DNA of 64,000 nt. It comes from Duganella margarita. GTDB taxonomy: Bacteria; Pseudomonadota; Gammaproteobacteria; Burkholderiales; Burkholderiaceae_D. The DNA is taken from NCBI RefSeq assembly GCF_009857535.1, contig NZ_WWCS01000014.1, positions 86,644 through 150,643 of the forward strand, written 5' to 3'. Under the pieces are notes generated by a model. The model did no database searches. It was given only the letters and a program-made list of their open reading frames with translations, and was not told the DNA's origin. Of this stretch, positions 36,305-45,400 are shown piece by piece (position 1 is the stretch's first letter; each line of letters opens with the position of its first letter). The position numbers and the translations under genes were made by a program.

Positions 36305-36571
36305 TCAAATCGGATCGAACATCTCGCGGTCGATATAGCACCAGCCCCAGGTCTCGCCACGTTCGCCGGAGCGCATGATCGGGTGGCCGGTGGTGTTGAA
36401 ATGCTTGGTTGCGTGACGGTTCTTCGACTGGTCGCAGCAGCCCACGTGACCGCAGGTCAGGCAGACGCGCAGGTGCACCCACTGGTCGCCGCTCTTCAGG
36501 CATTCTTCGCAGCCGCTGGTGTTGGCGTGGTGGGTGTGGATCTGGTTGAAGTGCTGGCACTGATCGCTCAT
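36305..36571 (-). CDS. Small UBP-type zinc finger protein
   Basis: 88 residues making one ZnF-UBP domain. Its metal ligands are clear: an early Cys-x-His, then CEEC, CLTCGHVGCC and the His set in NRHATKHFNTTGHP. In eukaryotes this fold binds the free ubiquitin C-terminus; bacterial stand-alone copies are common but of unknown function. It is a single gene, convergent with the MFS pump (one-base gap) and 66 bases upstream of nothing obvious on its own strand. Confidence 0.92.
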   Translation of the reverse strand: MSDQCQHFNQIHTHHANTSGCEECLKSGDQWVHLRVCLTCGHVGCCDQSKNRHATKHFNTTGHPIMRSGERGETWGWCYIDREMFDPI

Positions 36572-36637
36572 CGCGGCCTCCGGATTGTAAAACCGCCAGT
36601 CTACCGCGTTAAGGCGAGGATGTACTCTCCCCTTGGA

Positions 36638-37888
36638 TCAGTCGAACGCGCCCATGCCGGCCAGTGGACTGCCGTGCCGCAGGTGGAAGCTGCGCAGCAC
36701 CGGCAGGCTGCCGTCTGGCTGCCGCGGGGCGTCCCAGCCGGTGGCCGAAACATCCTCGAAATCGGCATCCGTCACCGGCGCCGGCTGCGTCCAGGAGTTG
36801 TGCGCCATGTCCAGCCCTTCGGTGTGGACGGTCAGACGGCCCCTGTAGGCAATGTTGTTGCGCAGCTTGCCGAGGTTGAGCGGAGATCCGTCCGCCGCGA
36901 TGCCGAGCATATTGTAGTCCGCGCCGTTGGAGAAGGCGGTGTTGTTGATGAAGTCCAGCGCCAGCGGATGGTGGTTGGCGTAAAAGCCGGCCGCCTTGTT
37001 ATCGAAAGCGACCGAGTTGCGGATGATGTGTTGAACACCGTTGGGCACATACTTGCCGCCATAGCCGCCGGCCTTGATGCCATTGCCGTTGCCGGCTTCC
37101 AGCGGCGTGCGCGTGCCGGGCAGATAGCCCTGCTGCCATGCCCACGAGTTTTCGATGATGACCGGCGAGAAGGCGTTGATCAGGTCAAAGCCGTCGTCCG
37201 AATTGGCCCATGCGCGGCAGCCGCGAAACACATTGCCCGGCTGGTTGGCCTTGATGTGGGCGCCGAAACCGTCGGCGCTCTGCCCGGCGCCATTGGAGGT
37301 GTAGGGATCGTAGTTGTGGTGCGAGTCGCTGTTCAGCACCAGATTGTAGGCGCCGTCCTTGATGAAAAGGCCCGGCCCCATATTGTGGTGCAAGTTGAGC
37401 TGTTCAAAAATATTATGGCTGCCGCTATTCCACACGCCCCACGATTCGTGATTCAGGTGGTTCTCCGGCTGCTGCGGCGCGCCGGTCACTTCCAGCCCTT
37501 TCAGGTGCAGCCAGCTGCCGGTGACGTTAAATCCTTTGACCCGGCAGTCGTCCCTCATGGACGAGAAGTCGAACACCGGGGTTTCACCAGGATAGGCCCA
37601 ATAGCGGATCGGCTGTCCTTCGCTGCCGCTTTTATGCAGACTCACGGCATTGACGGTGTCCGTGCGCGAAGCGCAGCTATTGACGCCAGCGGTATAGACG
37701 TAGCGCCCGCCGCGAAAATAGACGGTATCGCCGGCCTGTGCGCTTTGCTGCGCGCGCATGATAGACTGCCATGGCGAGGCCCGCGTGCCGGTGGCGTTGT
37801 CGTTGCCGTTCGGGGCGACGTAGAAATCTGCGGCGTGCGCGCCGGCGACGGCGGCGGCCATCAGGACCGTCAGAAGCAGCCGCTTCAT
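36638..37888 (-). CDS. Secreted right-handed beta-helix protein, probable PL9-type pectate lyase
   Basis: 416 residues with a signal peptide (MKRLLLTVLMAAAVAGAHA, cut before ADFYV). The opening DFYVAPNGNDNATGTRASPW is a hallmark of extracellular parallel beta-helix enzymes. The rest is built of coil repeats rich in stacked Asn, with NSDDGFDLINAFSPVIIENSWAW and GNGNGIKAGGYGG resembling family 9 pectate lyases, where Asp and Lys residues in these coils hold calcium and act as base. It should cleave pectin outside the cell. The start is one base downstream of the CE2-like esterase stop, so both are from one message; removal of acetyl groups would help the lyase. Confidence 0.85.
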   Translation of the reverse strand: MKRLLLTVLMAAAVAGAHAADFYVAPNGNDNATGTRASPWQSIMRAQQSAQAGDTVYFRGGRYVYTAGVNSCASRTDTVNAVSLHKSGSEGQPIRYWAYPGETPVFDFSSMRDDCRVKGFNVTGSWLHLKGLEVTGAPQQPENHLNHESWGVWNSGSHNIFEQLNLHHNMGPGLFIKDGAYNLVLNSDSHHNYDPYTSNGAGQSADGFGAHIKANQPGNVFRGCRAWANSDDGFDLINAFSPVIIENSWAWQQGYLPGTRTPLEAGNGNGIKAGGYGGKYVPNGVQHIIRNSVAFDNKAAGFYANHHPLALDFINNTAFSNGADYNMLGIAADGSPLNLGKLRNNIAYRGRLTVHTEGLDMAHNSWTQPAPVTDADFEDVSATGWDAPRQPDGSLPVLRSFHLRHGSPLAGMGAFD

Positions 37889-37889
37889 C

Positions 37890-38960
37890 TTACCAGCCCA
37901 TTTTCTGGCGAATGAACGCCGTCAGCTGGGCCGCATTGGCCTGGTGCTGCTTGACGCGTGGATGCCCCCCGAAACCGGTCCACGGGAACACCAGGGTATC
38001 GATGCGCTGGTCGCCCGACGCCTGCATCTGATCGACCGCCGAACGCACATAGCCCGGCCACTTGGAGCCCTCCTGCACCGCATCCATGCTGCCCAACGCG
38101 CAGACAATGTACGCGTTCGGATACAGCGCGCGGATCTTCTGCACAAACGTGCGATACGCGGCGATGCGCTGGTCGTCGGTCGGCATCGGCGACAGGCGCT
38201 TCTCGCGGTCGATCAGCCAGCGGTCATTCTGGAACAGGTTAATCACCACCACCTCCGGCGTCCACGCCTTGAAGTCCCAGTGGGTGTCGTTGTTGCCGAC
38301 TGCGCTCAACTGGTCGTAAAAATCCGGCATGGTGAACGGGAACCAGCTGATCATGACGCCGATACCGCTCTGCGAAGTGATATGCGCTTCCGCATCCAGC
38401 GCGCGCGCCGTGATCGAGGCGTAGGACATGAAGTTGTTCTTGTCCTGACGGCGGTCGTCCGGGCCGTTGTCCGGCGACTCGTTGCCCATGCCGGAGGTGA
38501 TCGAATCACCGAAGAATTCGATATGCCGTTTCTTGCGCGGCGGTGGCGGCAGCAGCTTGCCGCCATCGGCCAGCTCCAGCCCCTGGAAGAAGGTGCCGCC
38601 CTCCTCGCCCTCCGTGCGCTTGGTGATCAGGAAGCGGTGCGCGCCGGGCGTCAGGCCGCTGGCTACCGGATAAGTCTTGCTGCCCTGCGCCGCCTCGATC
38701 ACCACCGGCTTGGCCAAATCGCCGTCGATGAACACATTGAAAAGGTTCTTGCCCAACTGGTCGTCCAGCTTGACGGCCAGGGCGGCGCCGGTGAAGTTCC
38801 CTTCTATACTGGTGCCGGGCCAGGACAGCATGGGACGCGCGCGGTCGGCGAAGTCGATGCGGCCGGTGTACTGCAACTGCGCGTTGTCCGGTTGAATGGC
38901 CACGCCAGCGAAAGCCTGCCCTGCCAGCAGCAATGCCAGCAACCCTGTCTTGAACTTCAT
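37890..38960 (-). CDS. Secreted SGNH esterase, CE2-like carbohydrate acetylesterase
   Basis: 356 residues from the ATG at 38960, with GGAG eight bases upstream. A signal peptide (MKFKTGLLALLLAGQAFA) is followed by an N-terminal jelly-roll (about 22-135; IQYTGRIDF-like, SWPGTSIEGNF) and the SGNH hydrolase domain: the nucleophile Ser in FFGDSITSG, the Asn in VVINLFQND and the His in FGGHPRVKQH. This two-domain order is that of CE2 deacetylases acting on xylan and related glycans. It lies 13 bases downstream of the LysR gene and one base before the pectate-lyase-like gene on the same strand. Confidence 0.88.
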   Translation of the reverse strand: MKFKTGLLALLLAGQAFAGVAIQPDNAQLQYTGRIDFADRARPMLSWPGTSIEGNFTGAALAVKLDDQLGKNLFNVFIDGDLAKPVVIEAAQGSKTYPVASGLTPGAHRFLITKRTEGEEGGTFFQGLELADGGKLLPPPPRKKRHIEFFGDSITSGMGNESPDNGPDDRRQDKNNFMSYASITARALDAEAHITSQSGIGVMISWFPFTMPDFYDQLSAVGNNDTHWDFKAWTPEVVVINLFQNDRWLIDREKRLSPMPTDDQRIAAYRTFVQKIRALYPNAYIVCALGSMDAVQEGSKWPGYVRSAVDQMQASGDQRIDTLVFPWTGFGGHPRVKQHQANAAQLTAFIRQKMGW

Positions 38961-38973
38961 CGATACGTCTCCT

Positions 38974-39903
38974 CTATTGTTGGCGGAACCGCTCCGCATG
39001 TCCGCTGGCGCGGAATTGCTCGATCATGTAATCGACAAACACCCGCACCTTGGCTGGCACCAGCTTACGGCTTGAATAGTATATCGATAGTGGCCGGATT
39101 TCGGCATACCACTCCGGCAGTACGCGTACCAGCTCTCCGCTGTCAAGCAGCGGCAAGGCGTGCGGCAGCGGCAGCATGGCGATGCCCATGCCGCCGGCCG
39201 CCGCGTGCGCAATGGCTTCCGGGTCGTCCATCACCGCCACCGGCCGCACGCTGGCCACCACTTCCTGGCCGGCCTTGTTTTTCAGCGTCCATGCGGCCAG
39301 CCGTCCGGTGGCCAGGGAACGCCGCAGCAGGCCGCGATGGCGCGCCAGTTCCTGCGGCTGCGATGGCGCCGGCGACGCTTTCAGATAGGCTGGCGACGCC
39401 GCCAGGATGATGTCTACCCGCGCCAGTTCACGCGCCACCAGCGCGTCGGTCAGTTCGATGCCGCCGCCGATGGCGACGTCAAAGCCTTCCGCGATCAGGT
39501 CCACCTGCCGGTTATCGAAGTGCAGGTCCGGCACCACATCCGGATAGCGGCGCGTGAATTCCGCCAGCAGCGGCACGATGTAATGGCGTCCCACGGTATG
39601 CGCCAGCGACACCTTGAGCGTGCCGGCCGGCTTGCCCGCGCCCTGACTCAGATCGGTCAGCGCGTCGCCTATTTCGCTCCAGGGTAGCCGCACCTGCGCG
39701 TACAGGCGTTCGCCGTCGGTGGTCAGCGCCAGGCTGCGGGTGCTGCGCTGGAACAGGCGCACGCCCAGCCGCAGCTCCAGCCGGTTGACGCTTTTGCTGA
39801 CGGCGGCCGGCGTCAGCCCCAGGCGGCGCGCGGCCGCAGAGAAGCTGCCTTCGTCGGCCGCGGCGATGAAGGCGTCGAGATAGCTGCTTAATTCAGTAAA
39901 CAT
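38974..39903 (-). CDS. LysR-family transcriptional regulator
   Basis: 309 residues, with the N-terminal winged helix (LDAFIAAADEGSFSAAARRLGLTPAAVSKSVNRLELRLGVRLFQR) and effector domain of LysR proteins, CrgA-like subgroup. It is divergent from an SDR gene across 119 bases that carry two short inverted repeats, the classic LysR-target arrangement. It is also followed within 13 bases by the esterase and lyase genes, so it could share their message. Confidence 0.93.
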   Translation of the reverse strand: MFTELSSYLDAFIAAADEGSFSAAARRLGLTPAAVSKSVNRLELRLGVRLFQRSTRSLALTTDGERLYAQVRLPWSEIGDALTDLSQGAGKPAGTLKVSLAHTVGRHYIVPLLAEFTRRYPDVVPDLHFDNRQVDLIAEGFDVAIGGGIELTDALVARELARVDIILAASPAYLKASPAPSQPQELARHRGLLRRSLATGRLAAWTLKNKAGQEVVASVRPVAVMDDPEAIAHAAAGGMGIAMLPLPHALPLLDSGELVRVLPEWYAEIRPLSIYYSSRKLVPAKVRVFVDYMIEQFRASGHAERFRQQ

Positions 39904-39915
39904 GTCCGTATCTTA

Positions 39916-39927
39916 TATCATTTGATA
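39916..39927. promoter_or_regulatory. Inverted repeat TATCA-TT-TGATA, candidate LysR operator
   Basis: Perfect 5-base arms around two bases, starting 13 bases upstream of the LysR ATG and between it and the SDR gene. The position suits autoregulation. Confidence 0.4.
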
Positions 39928-39945
39928 CCAGCGGTTGAAACTGTA

Positions 39946-39959
39946 CGTGATATTTCACG
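39946..39959. promoter_or_regulatory. Inverted repeat CGTGA-TATT-TCACG, candidate LysR operator
   Basis: Perfect 5-base arms in the same intergenic region, 30 bases from the first repeat on the side of the SDR gene. A pair of sites is usual for LysR control of a divergent gene. Confidence 0.4.
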
Positions 39960-40022
39960 ACTACCGCGATCAAGTGAGCAAGGCCATACTGTGTTCATCA
40001 ACCAACCGAAAGGAACCAAATC

Positions 40023-40772
40023 ATGACCTCGAACACTAAACTCAACGGTAAAGTCGCTTTCATCAACGGCGGTTCGCGCGGTATCGGCGCTGCCACTGCC
40101 CGTCGCCTGGCAAGCGAAGGCGCCAAAGTCGCCATCGGCTACGCCGCCTCGGCCATCGCTGCCGAAGCACTGGTGGAAGAAATCAAAGCCGCCGGCGGTG
40201 AAGCCGTCGCCATCAAGGCCGATGCCGCCGATGCCGCAGCACTGACCAAAGCCATCGACAGCGTGGCGGAACGCTTCGGCCGCCTGGACATCCTGGTCAA
40301 CAGCGCCGGCGTGCTGCTGCTCGGCCCAACCGACCAGTTTTCGCTGGAAGACTTCGACCGCACCGTGGCCGTCAACGTGCGTGGCGTGTTCGTCGCCTCG
40401 CAAGCCGCTGCCAAACACATGACCGACGGTGGCCGCATCATCAACATCGGCAGCACCAACGCGCAGCGCATGCCGTTTGAAGGCGGCGCGGCGTACGCGA
40501 TGAGCAAATCGGCGCTGGTTGGCCTGGTCAAAGGCATGGCGCGCGATCTGGGTAGCCGCAACATCACCGTCAACAACGTGGCGCCAGGCCCGGTCGATAC
40601 CGACATGAATCCGGCCGACAGCGATTTCGCCCTGGGCTTGCATGGCCTGATGGCGCTGAAACGCCACGGCAAGGCAGATGAAGTGGCAGCCATGGTGGCT
40701 TACCTGGCCGGCCCGGAAGCGGGCTTCGTCACCGGCGCCGACCTGCTGATCGACGGCGGCTTCGCGGCGTAA
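40023..40772 (+). CDS. Short-chain dehydrogenase/reductase (SDR)
   Basis: 249 residues, one Rossmann domain. The cofactor motif NGGSRGIG (about 15-22), NSAG (about 93-96), the catalytic Ser (about 144), Tyr158 and Lys162 (YAMSK) are all present, so it should be an active NAD(P)H-dependent oxidoreductase. The C-terminal GADLLIDGGF is typical of FabG-like classical SDRs. AAAGGAA precedes the ATG. It is divergently transcribed from a LysR gene, the likely regulator. The substrate is unknown. It ends two bases before the convergent RNase gene. Confidence 0.94.
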   Translation: MTSNTKLNGKVAFINGGSRGIGAATARRLASEGAKVAIGYAASAIAAEALVEEIKAAGGEAVAIKADAADAAALTKAIDSVAERFGRLDILVNSAGVLLLGPTDQFSLEDFDRTVAVNVRGVFVASQAAAKHMTDGGRIINIGSTNAQRMPFEGGAAYAMSKSALVGLVKGMARDLGSRNITVNNVAPGPVDTDMNPADSDFALGLHGLMALKRHGKADEVAAMVAYLAGPEAGFVTGADLLIDGGFAA

Positions 40773-40774
40773 GC

Positions 40775-41752
40775 TCAGTTTTTACCGGCTGCTTCGACGT
40801 AGATTTCGTCGGCGCAGCCAACAGCGCGGCTGGCGGCCGGCTTGGCGTTGGCCACCAGTTGCGGCAGTTCGCGGTCGGTGGCAAAGTCCAGCGCCAGCGA
40901 GACGCGAATCTCCTGCAGGTATTTGTGCTGCGTGCAGACCAGCGTGATGGTGTCGGCCACCTTGTCGCCGTAGCGAGCCTTGATCTTGTCGAAGAAGTCG
41001 CTCACGCGAATGCTCTTGCCGGTATTCCCCAGCACGATCTTGCCCACTTCCGATTCATTCACCACCCGCACCGCCGATACCGCCTTGATGAAGTAATCAT
41101 CAGGCGGCAGCGACTGGCATTTGCCATGCTTGTTCCACTCGTAGGCGCCGAAGGTGCGCTCATAGTAGAAGTTGGGCATCCACGGGGCGATCTTCTCGAT
41201 GGTGTCCTTGCTCAGCGCGAAAGGCTGGCCGCTGCAGCTGCCGTACTGCGTGCCGCACTCCTTCTTGTTCGGCCACAGGCCGTGCAGGCTGAGGGTCTTG
41301 GCCTCCAGCGTGCCGCCGTTCATGGCGTCGCATTCCGGTTTCTTGCCATTGTATTTGGTGTGCTCGCAAAAGCCGGGCTGCCAGGTGATGGCCAGCACAT
41401 AGCTGTCCTGCTGGTTGGCCGCCGAACATACCGCACCGCTGGCGCCTTCCGGCAGACGACTGGCCTGCTGGTCTTCCAGCGCCGGCTTGCCGCATTCGCG
41501 CTGCACCCAGCGCAGGGATGGCTGCGCGCCGGGCACCTCGATGCGCACCCAGTCGTAATTGACCTTGTTGATTTCCCGGACCGTGTAGCTGGTGCCGGCG
41601 CTGATCTTGATGTCGCCCGGATTGGTGCGCTTGGCGAACGAGGAAAACGCCTCGCAGCTTTGGGTGGCGGCAAAACTGCCGCTGGCAGATTCACTGGCGC
41701 TGCAAGCCAGCGAGGTGAAGGCCAGCAGCGCGGCGGCGATATAGATGCGCAT
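40775..41752 (-). CDS. Exported RNase T2-family ribonuclease
   Basis: 325 residues with a signal sequence (about 1-20). Residues about 25-95 form a small beta-rich domain of SH3-like look (ISAGTSYTVREINKVNYDWVRIE). The T2 domain follows with both catalytic blocks: SLHGLWPNKKECG and AYEWNKHGKCQSL, each holding an active-site His. Pairs of Cys would form disulphides in the periplasm. The enzyme cuts single-stranded RNA without base specificity to scavenge nucleotides. The N-terminal extension is longer than in simple periplasmic RNase I. Confidence 0.92.
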   Translation of the reverse strand: MRIYIAAALLAFTSLACSASESASGSFAATQSCEAFSSFAKRTNPGDIKISAGTSYTVREINKVNYDWVRIEVPGAQPSLRWVQRECGKPALEDQQASRLPEGASGAVCSAANQQDSYVLAITWQPGFCEHTKYNGKKPECDAMNGGTLEAKTLSLHGLWPNKKECGTQYGSCSGQPFALSKDTIEKIAPWMPNFYYERTFGAYEWNKHGKCQSLPPDDYFIKAVSAVRVVNESEVGKIVLGNTGKSIRVSDFFDKIKARYGDKVADTITLVCTQHKYLQEIRVSLALDFATDRELPQLVANAKPAASRAVGCADEIYVEAAGKN

Positions 41753-41820
41753 GAAATCCCCTGGTATTTGATCGAATTGCCAATATTCTACCGGAGGCGG
41801 AGGTCGAACGCCCTATTCCG

Positions 41821-42453
41821 TCAGCGGCTGCGCGTTTGCGTGATATTCAGCCGTTCGGCGTCGCGCACCAGGTCCGGCAACGAACGCGCCTGCATCTTGT
41901 CCATCACCTTGCGCTTGTGGGTCTTGGCCATGATTTCGCTCACGCCCAGTTCATCGGCGATCTGCTTGTTCAGCAGGCCGCCGATCACCAGCTGCATGGT
42001 CTCGCGTTCACGCGGGGTCAGGCTGTCGTGACGGGCGCGCAGTTCGGCCAGTTCCTGCCGTTCACGATAGGTCACCGCGCCGGCTTCCAGCGCGCTGCGC
42101 ACGGCGCGCAGCAGTTCTTCCGGCTCCACCGGCTTGGTGAGGAATTCCAGCGCGCCGGCCCTCATCGCCTGCACCGTCAGCGGAATCGAGCCGAAGCCGG
42201 TGACGAAGATGATCGGAACGCCGGCGCCGCTGCGTTCCAGCTGCGCCACCACCTCGAAGCCGTCCACTTCGGGCATGCGCATGTCGAGCAACAGGCAGCA
42301 GGGCGCGTCCGGCAACGGCTGTTTAAAGAAAGTGGCGGCTGAGCCGTAGGCTTGCACCGTGTAGCCTTCCGATTCAAGCAGATTGACAAAGCCCTGGCGC
42401 ACGCCTTCGTCGTCATCGACCACGATCACCACCTGGTTCATGCTTGCTTCCAT
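41821..42453 (-). CDS. FixJ/NarL-type response regulator
   Basis: 210 residues from the ATG at 42453, which overlaps the kinase stop as TGATG and has GGAG eight bases upstream; an ATG at 42441 with GGAAG is also possible. The receiver domain has VVDDDEG, phospho-acceptor Asp in LLLDMRMPEVDG, FVTGFGS and LTKPV. The C-terminal LuxR helix-turn-helix reads LTPRERETMQLV then LLNKQIADELGVSEIMAKTHKR. It is the obvious partner of the giant kinase encoded just upstream, and a close relative of the regulator at 2990-3619. Confidence 0.92.
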   Translation of the reverse strand: MEASMNQVVIVVDDDEGVRQGFVNLLESEGYTVQAYGSAATFFKQPLPDAPCCLLLDMRMPEVDGFEVVAQLERSGAGVPIIFVTGFGSIPLTVQAMRAGALEFLTKPVEPEELLRAVRSALEAGAVTYRERQELAELRARHDSLTPRERETMQLVIGGLLNKQIADELGVSEIMAKTHKRKVMDKMQARSLPDLVRDAERLNITQTRSR

Positions 42454-45400
42454 CAAACTCGCTCCGGTAATCTGAATAACACACTGCATCCATGCGGCTG
42501 GCGCGGTTGCGCGGAGATGGTACCGCCATGCGCTTCCATGATGGAGCGGCAGATCGCCAGCCCCATGCCCATGCCATCCTGCTTGGTGGTGAAATAGGCT
42601 TCAAACATTTGCGCCGCGCCTTCTTCATCGATTCCGCTGCCGCTATCGTCCACCCGCACCGCCAGCTGGCCGTCCTGCGTACTGGTGGTGATGGCCAGGC
42701 TGCGCGGCCGGTCCTGCACCTCGCTCATCGCGTCCAGCGCGTTCACCACCACATTCAGCAGTACCTGTTGCAGCTGCACCGTGTCGCCATCGACCCAGCC
42801 GCTGGCGGCATTTAGCGCCAGCGTCACCGCCACGTTCTGGCGTTCCAGCTCAGCGCGCGAAATGCCGATGATGTGGCGGATAGTGGCGTGCAGGTCGAAC
42901 GGCGCCGATTCCTGCGGCGCCTTGCGGGTCAGCGCGCGCAAGCCACGAATGATACCGCCGGCGCGCTGGCTCTGGGCGGCGATTTCCTGCAGACCGGCGC
43001 GTACCCGGTCCAGCTGCGGCGGGTCGCGCTCCAGCCAGCGCAGGCTGGCGCCGGCATTGGACGAAATCGACATCAGCGGCTGGTTGATTTCGTGCGCGAT
43101 CGACGATGTCAGTTGGCCGACCGTGGTCACGCGCGCCACGCGGGCCAGCTCGGCCTGCGTCTGGCGCAGCGAGTCTTCCGCCGCGCGGCGCGCCGTTACG
43201 TCCACCGTGGTGCCGACGTAGACGGCGTTGTCGTTGACGCCGAACGGTTCGCCGGCGCCGGTCAGGTAGCGCACCTTGCCGTCGGCGTCGAGCAGACGGT
43301 AGTCGACCCGCAGCGCATGGCGGTGTTCGATGCCGCGGTCCAGCGCGCGCGTGACGCGTTCACGGTCGTCGGGGTGCACGCGCTCGATGAAGTCCGCCAG
43401 GCTGACTTGCGGCTGCGCCGCATCGAAACCGAAGATGCGGCAGAACTCCGGCGAACAATTGAGCATGCCGCGGTCCAGATCCCAGGTCCAGCTGCCGCTG
43501 CGGTTGATCTGTTCTCCCAGCAGCAGCGTGGCGCGACTTTCGCGCAGGGCTTTCTCGGCCTGGCGCCGCTGCTGGTTTTCGTCCAGCAGTTCGGCGTACA
43601 GGCCGGCCGTCTCCAGCGATACCGCCGCCTGCGCCGCCAGCAGCGACAGCACCGCCGCCTGCTCGCTGGTGAACGCGGCCGACGCCAGCCGGTTTTCCAG
43701 GTACAGCATGCCGACCAGGCGCGCCTGCTTCAACATCGGGATGCAGATGGCGCTGCAGCGCGGATAGCACAGCAGATAGGCGTCGCCGTCCCACGGTGCG
43801 GCACGCGGCGCGCCGGCCACGCCGACCGGCTTGAGGGTGCGCATCGCGGTGTGCAGCATGGTCAGCGGCAGATCCAGTTCGCCCGGCGCGGCCTGGCGCA
43901 GGTCGATCTGGATGCCATGTTCGCCCAGCACGGCGCTGGCTTCCATCAGCGGCGTTTCGCCGTCCATCCTGATCAGCAGGCCGCGCTGGGCGCCGGCGTG
44001 TTCCAGGGCGATGGTCATCAGCGTGCGCACCAGCGGCGCGGTCTGGATTTCTTCCGACAGCGCGCGCACGGCGCGGATCACGCTGTCGATGTTGCGGATC
44101 TCCGCCGTTTCAACGATGGAGATGGTGTCCTGCGCGGCCACGCCGGCACCCTGCCCTGGTGCGCGCAGCGGACGCTCCAGCGCCTGCAGCTCGGCCACCT
44201 TGCGCAACGCACCCCAGCGGCGATAGGACTCGATGGCGGCCTGCCGGTGCGCCTGGGCGCCGGTGGTGTGGCCATGCTGGCGGCACAATGCGGCGGCCAG
44301 TTCGTGGGCGACGGCGGCGCAGTGTTCATAGCCTTGCGCGTGGGCGTGGCGGATGGCCTGGTCGTACAGCGCCAGGGCGCCGAAGGCGTCGCCTTGCCGC
44401 TGGCGGACGGCGGCTTGCGCCAGCGCGTATTTGTCGGCAAAGGTGGCGGGATTGGATTCGGCCCACGCGGCCAGCGGCGCCAGGTGAGCGGCGATGCGCG
44501 CATCCAGCGCGGCATCGTCCATCGCTGGCAGGTTCGCCGGCTCGGCGCACAGACTCAATACGCTGAACAGATGATACTCCATCAGGTGCAGGTGGCCAGG
44601 CGCCGACCACGCCAGTTGCGCCGCCTCGGCCAGGCTGGCGCGCGCCTTGGCGATGTCGTTTTCCAGGAAGGCCGCCATGGCCAGATACAGCCAATGCCAG
44701 AAGCGCAGCGTGGCCATGCTGTCGGCGCCCGCCGGCGGTTGCAGCACGCCTTCGCCGCTGACGCCGCGCAGGTGGTCGACAAAGTCCTGCTGCACACGCA
44801 GGATGCCTTCGACGTCGCGGAATTCGATTTTGCCGACGAAAGCGCGGGCGCGGGCGATTTCGCCCGACAACGTATCGAGCTTGTCGCCGCGCGTCAGCAT
44901 CATGCAGGTGCGGTGGCAGGTCTCGAATGCTGCCGTGGTCAGGTCGCCGACCGCCAGTGCGGCGTCGTAGCCGGCCTGCGCGCAATCGAGCGCGAAGCCG
45001 AGCGGCTGCGTCCACACACTTAACTGGTCAAGGCCCAGCAACACGAAGCCGGCGTAGGCGCGATAGCCGTGCTGTTCGACCAGCGCGCGCGCCGCCATGC
45101 CGTATTCAAAGCCGTCTTCATTGTGGCCATAGCGGTGGCAGACCTGCACGCCGAACCACGCCAGCGCCACCGCCGTTTCACCGCTCATGCCGTGTTCCAG
45201 GCTCACTTGCAGCGTGGCGCACAGGTGCAGGAACAGCAGCGATTGCGAGGTGAAGGTGGCCGGCGGCAGCAGGCTGGATAACAGCGCCATCACCACGGCG
45301 GTATCGGGATCGGCCTGTTGCGGCAGGCCGCGCAGCAAGGCGCGCCAGTCGCCTTGAAGGCTGGCGCGCAGGGCGGCGTAGGCGCGTTCGCATTCGGCGT

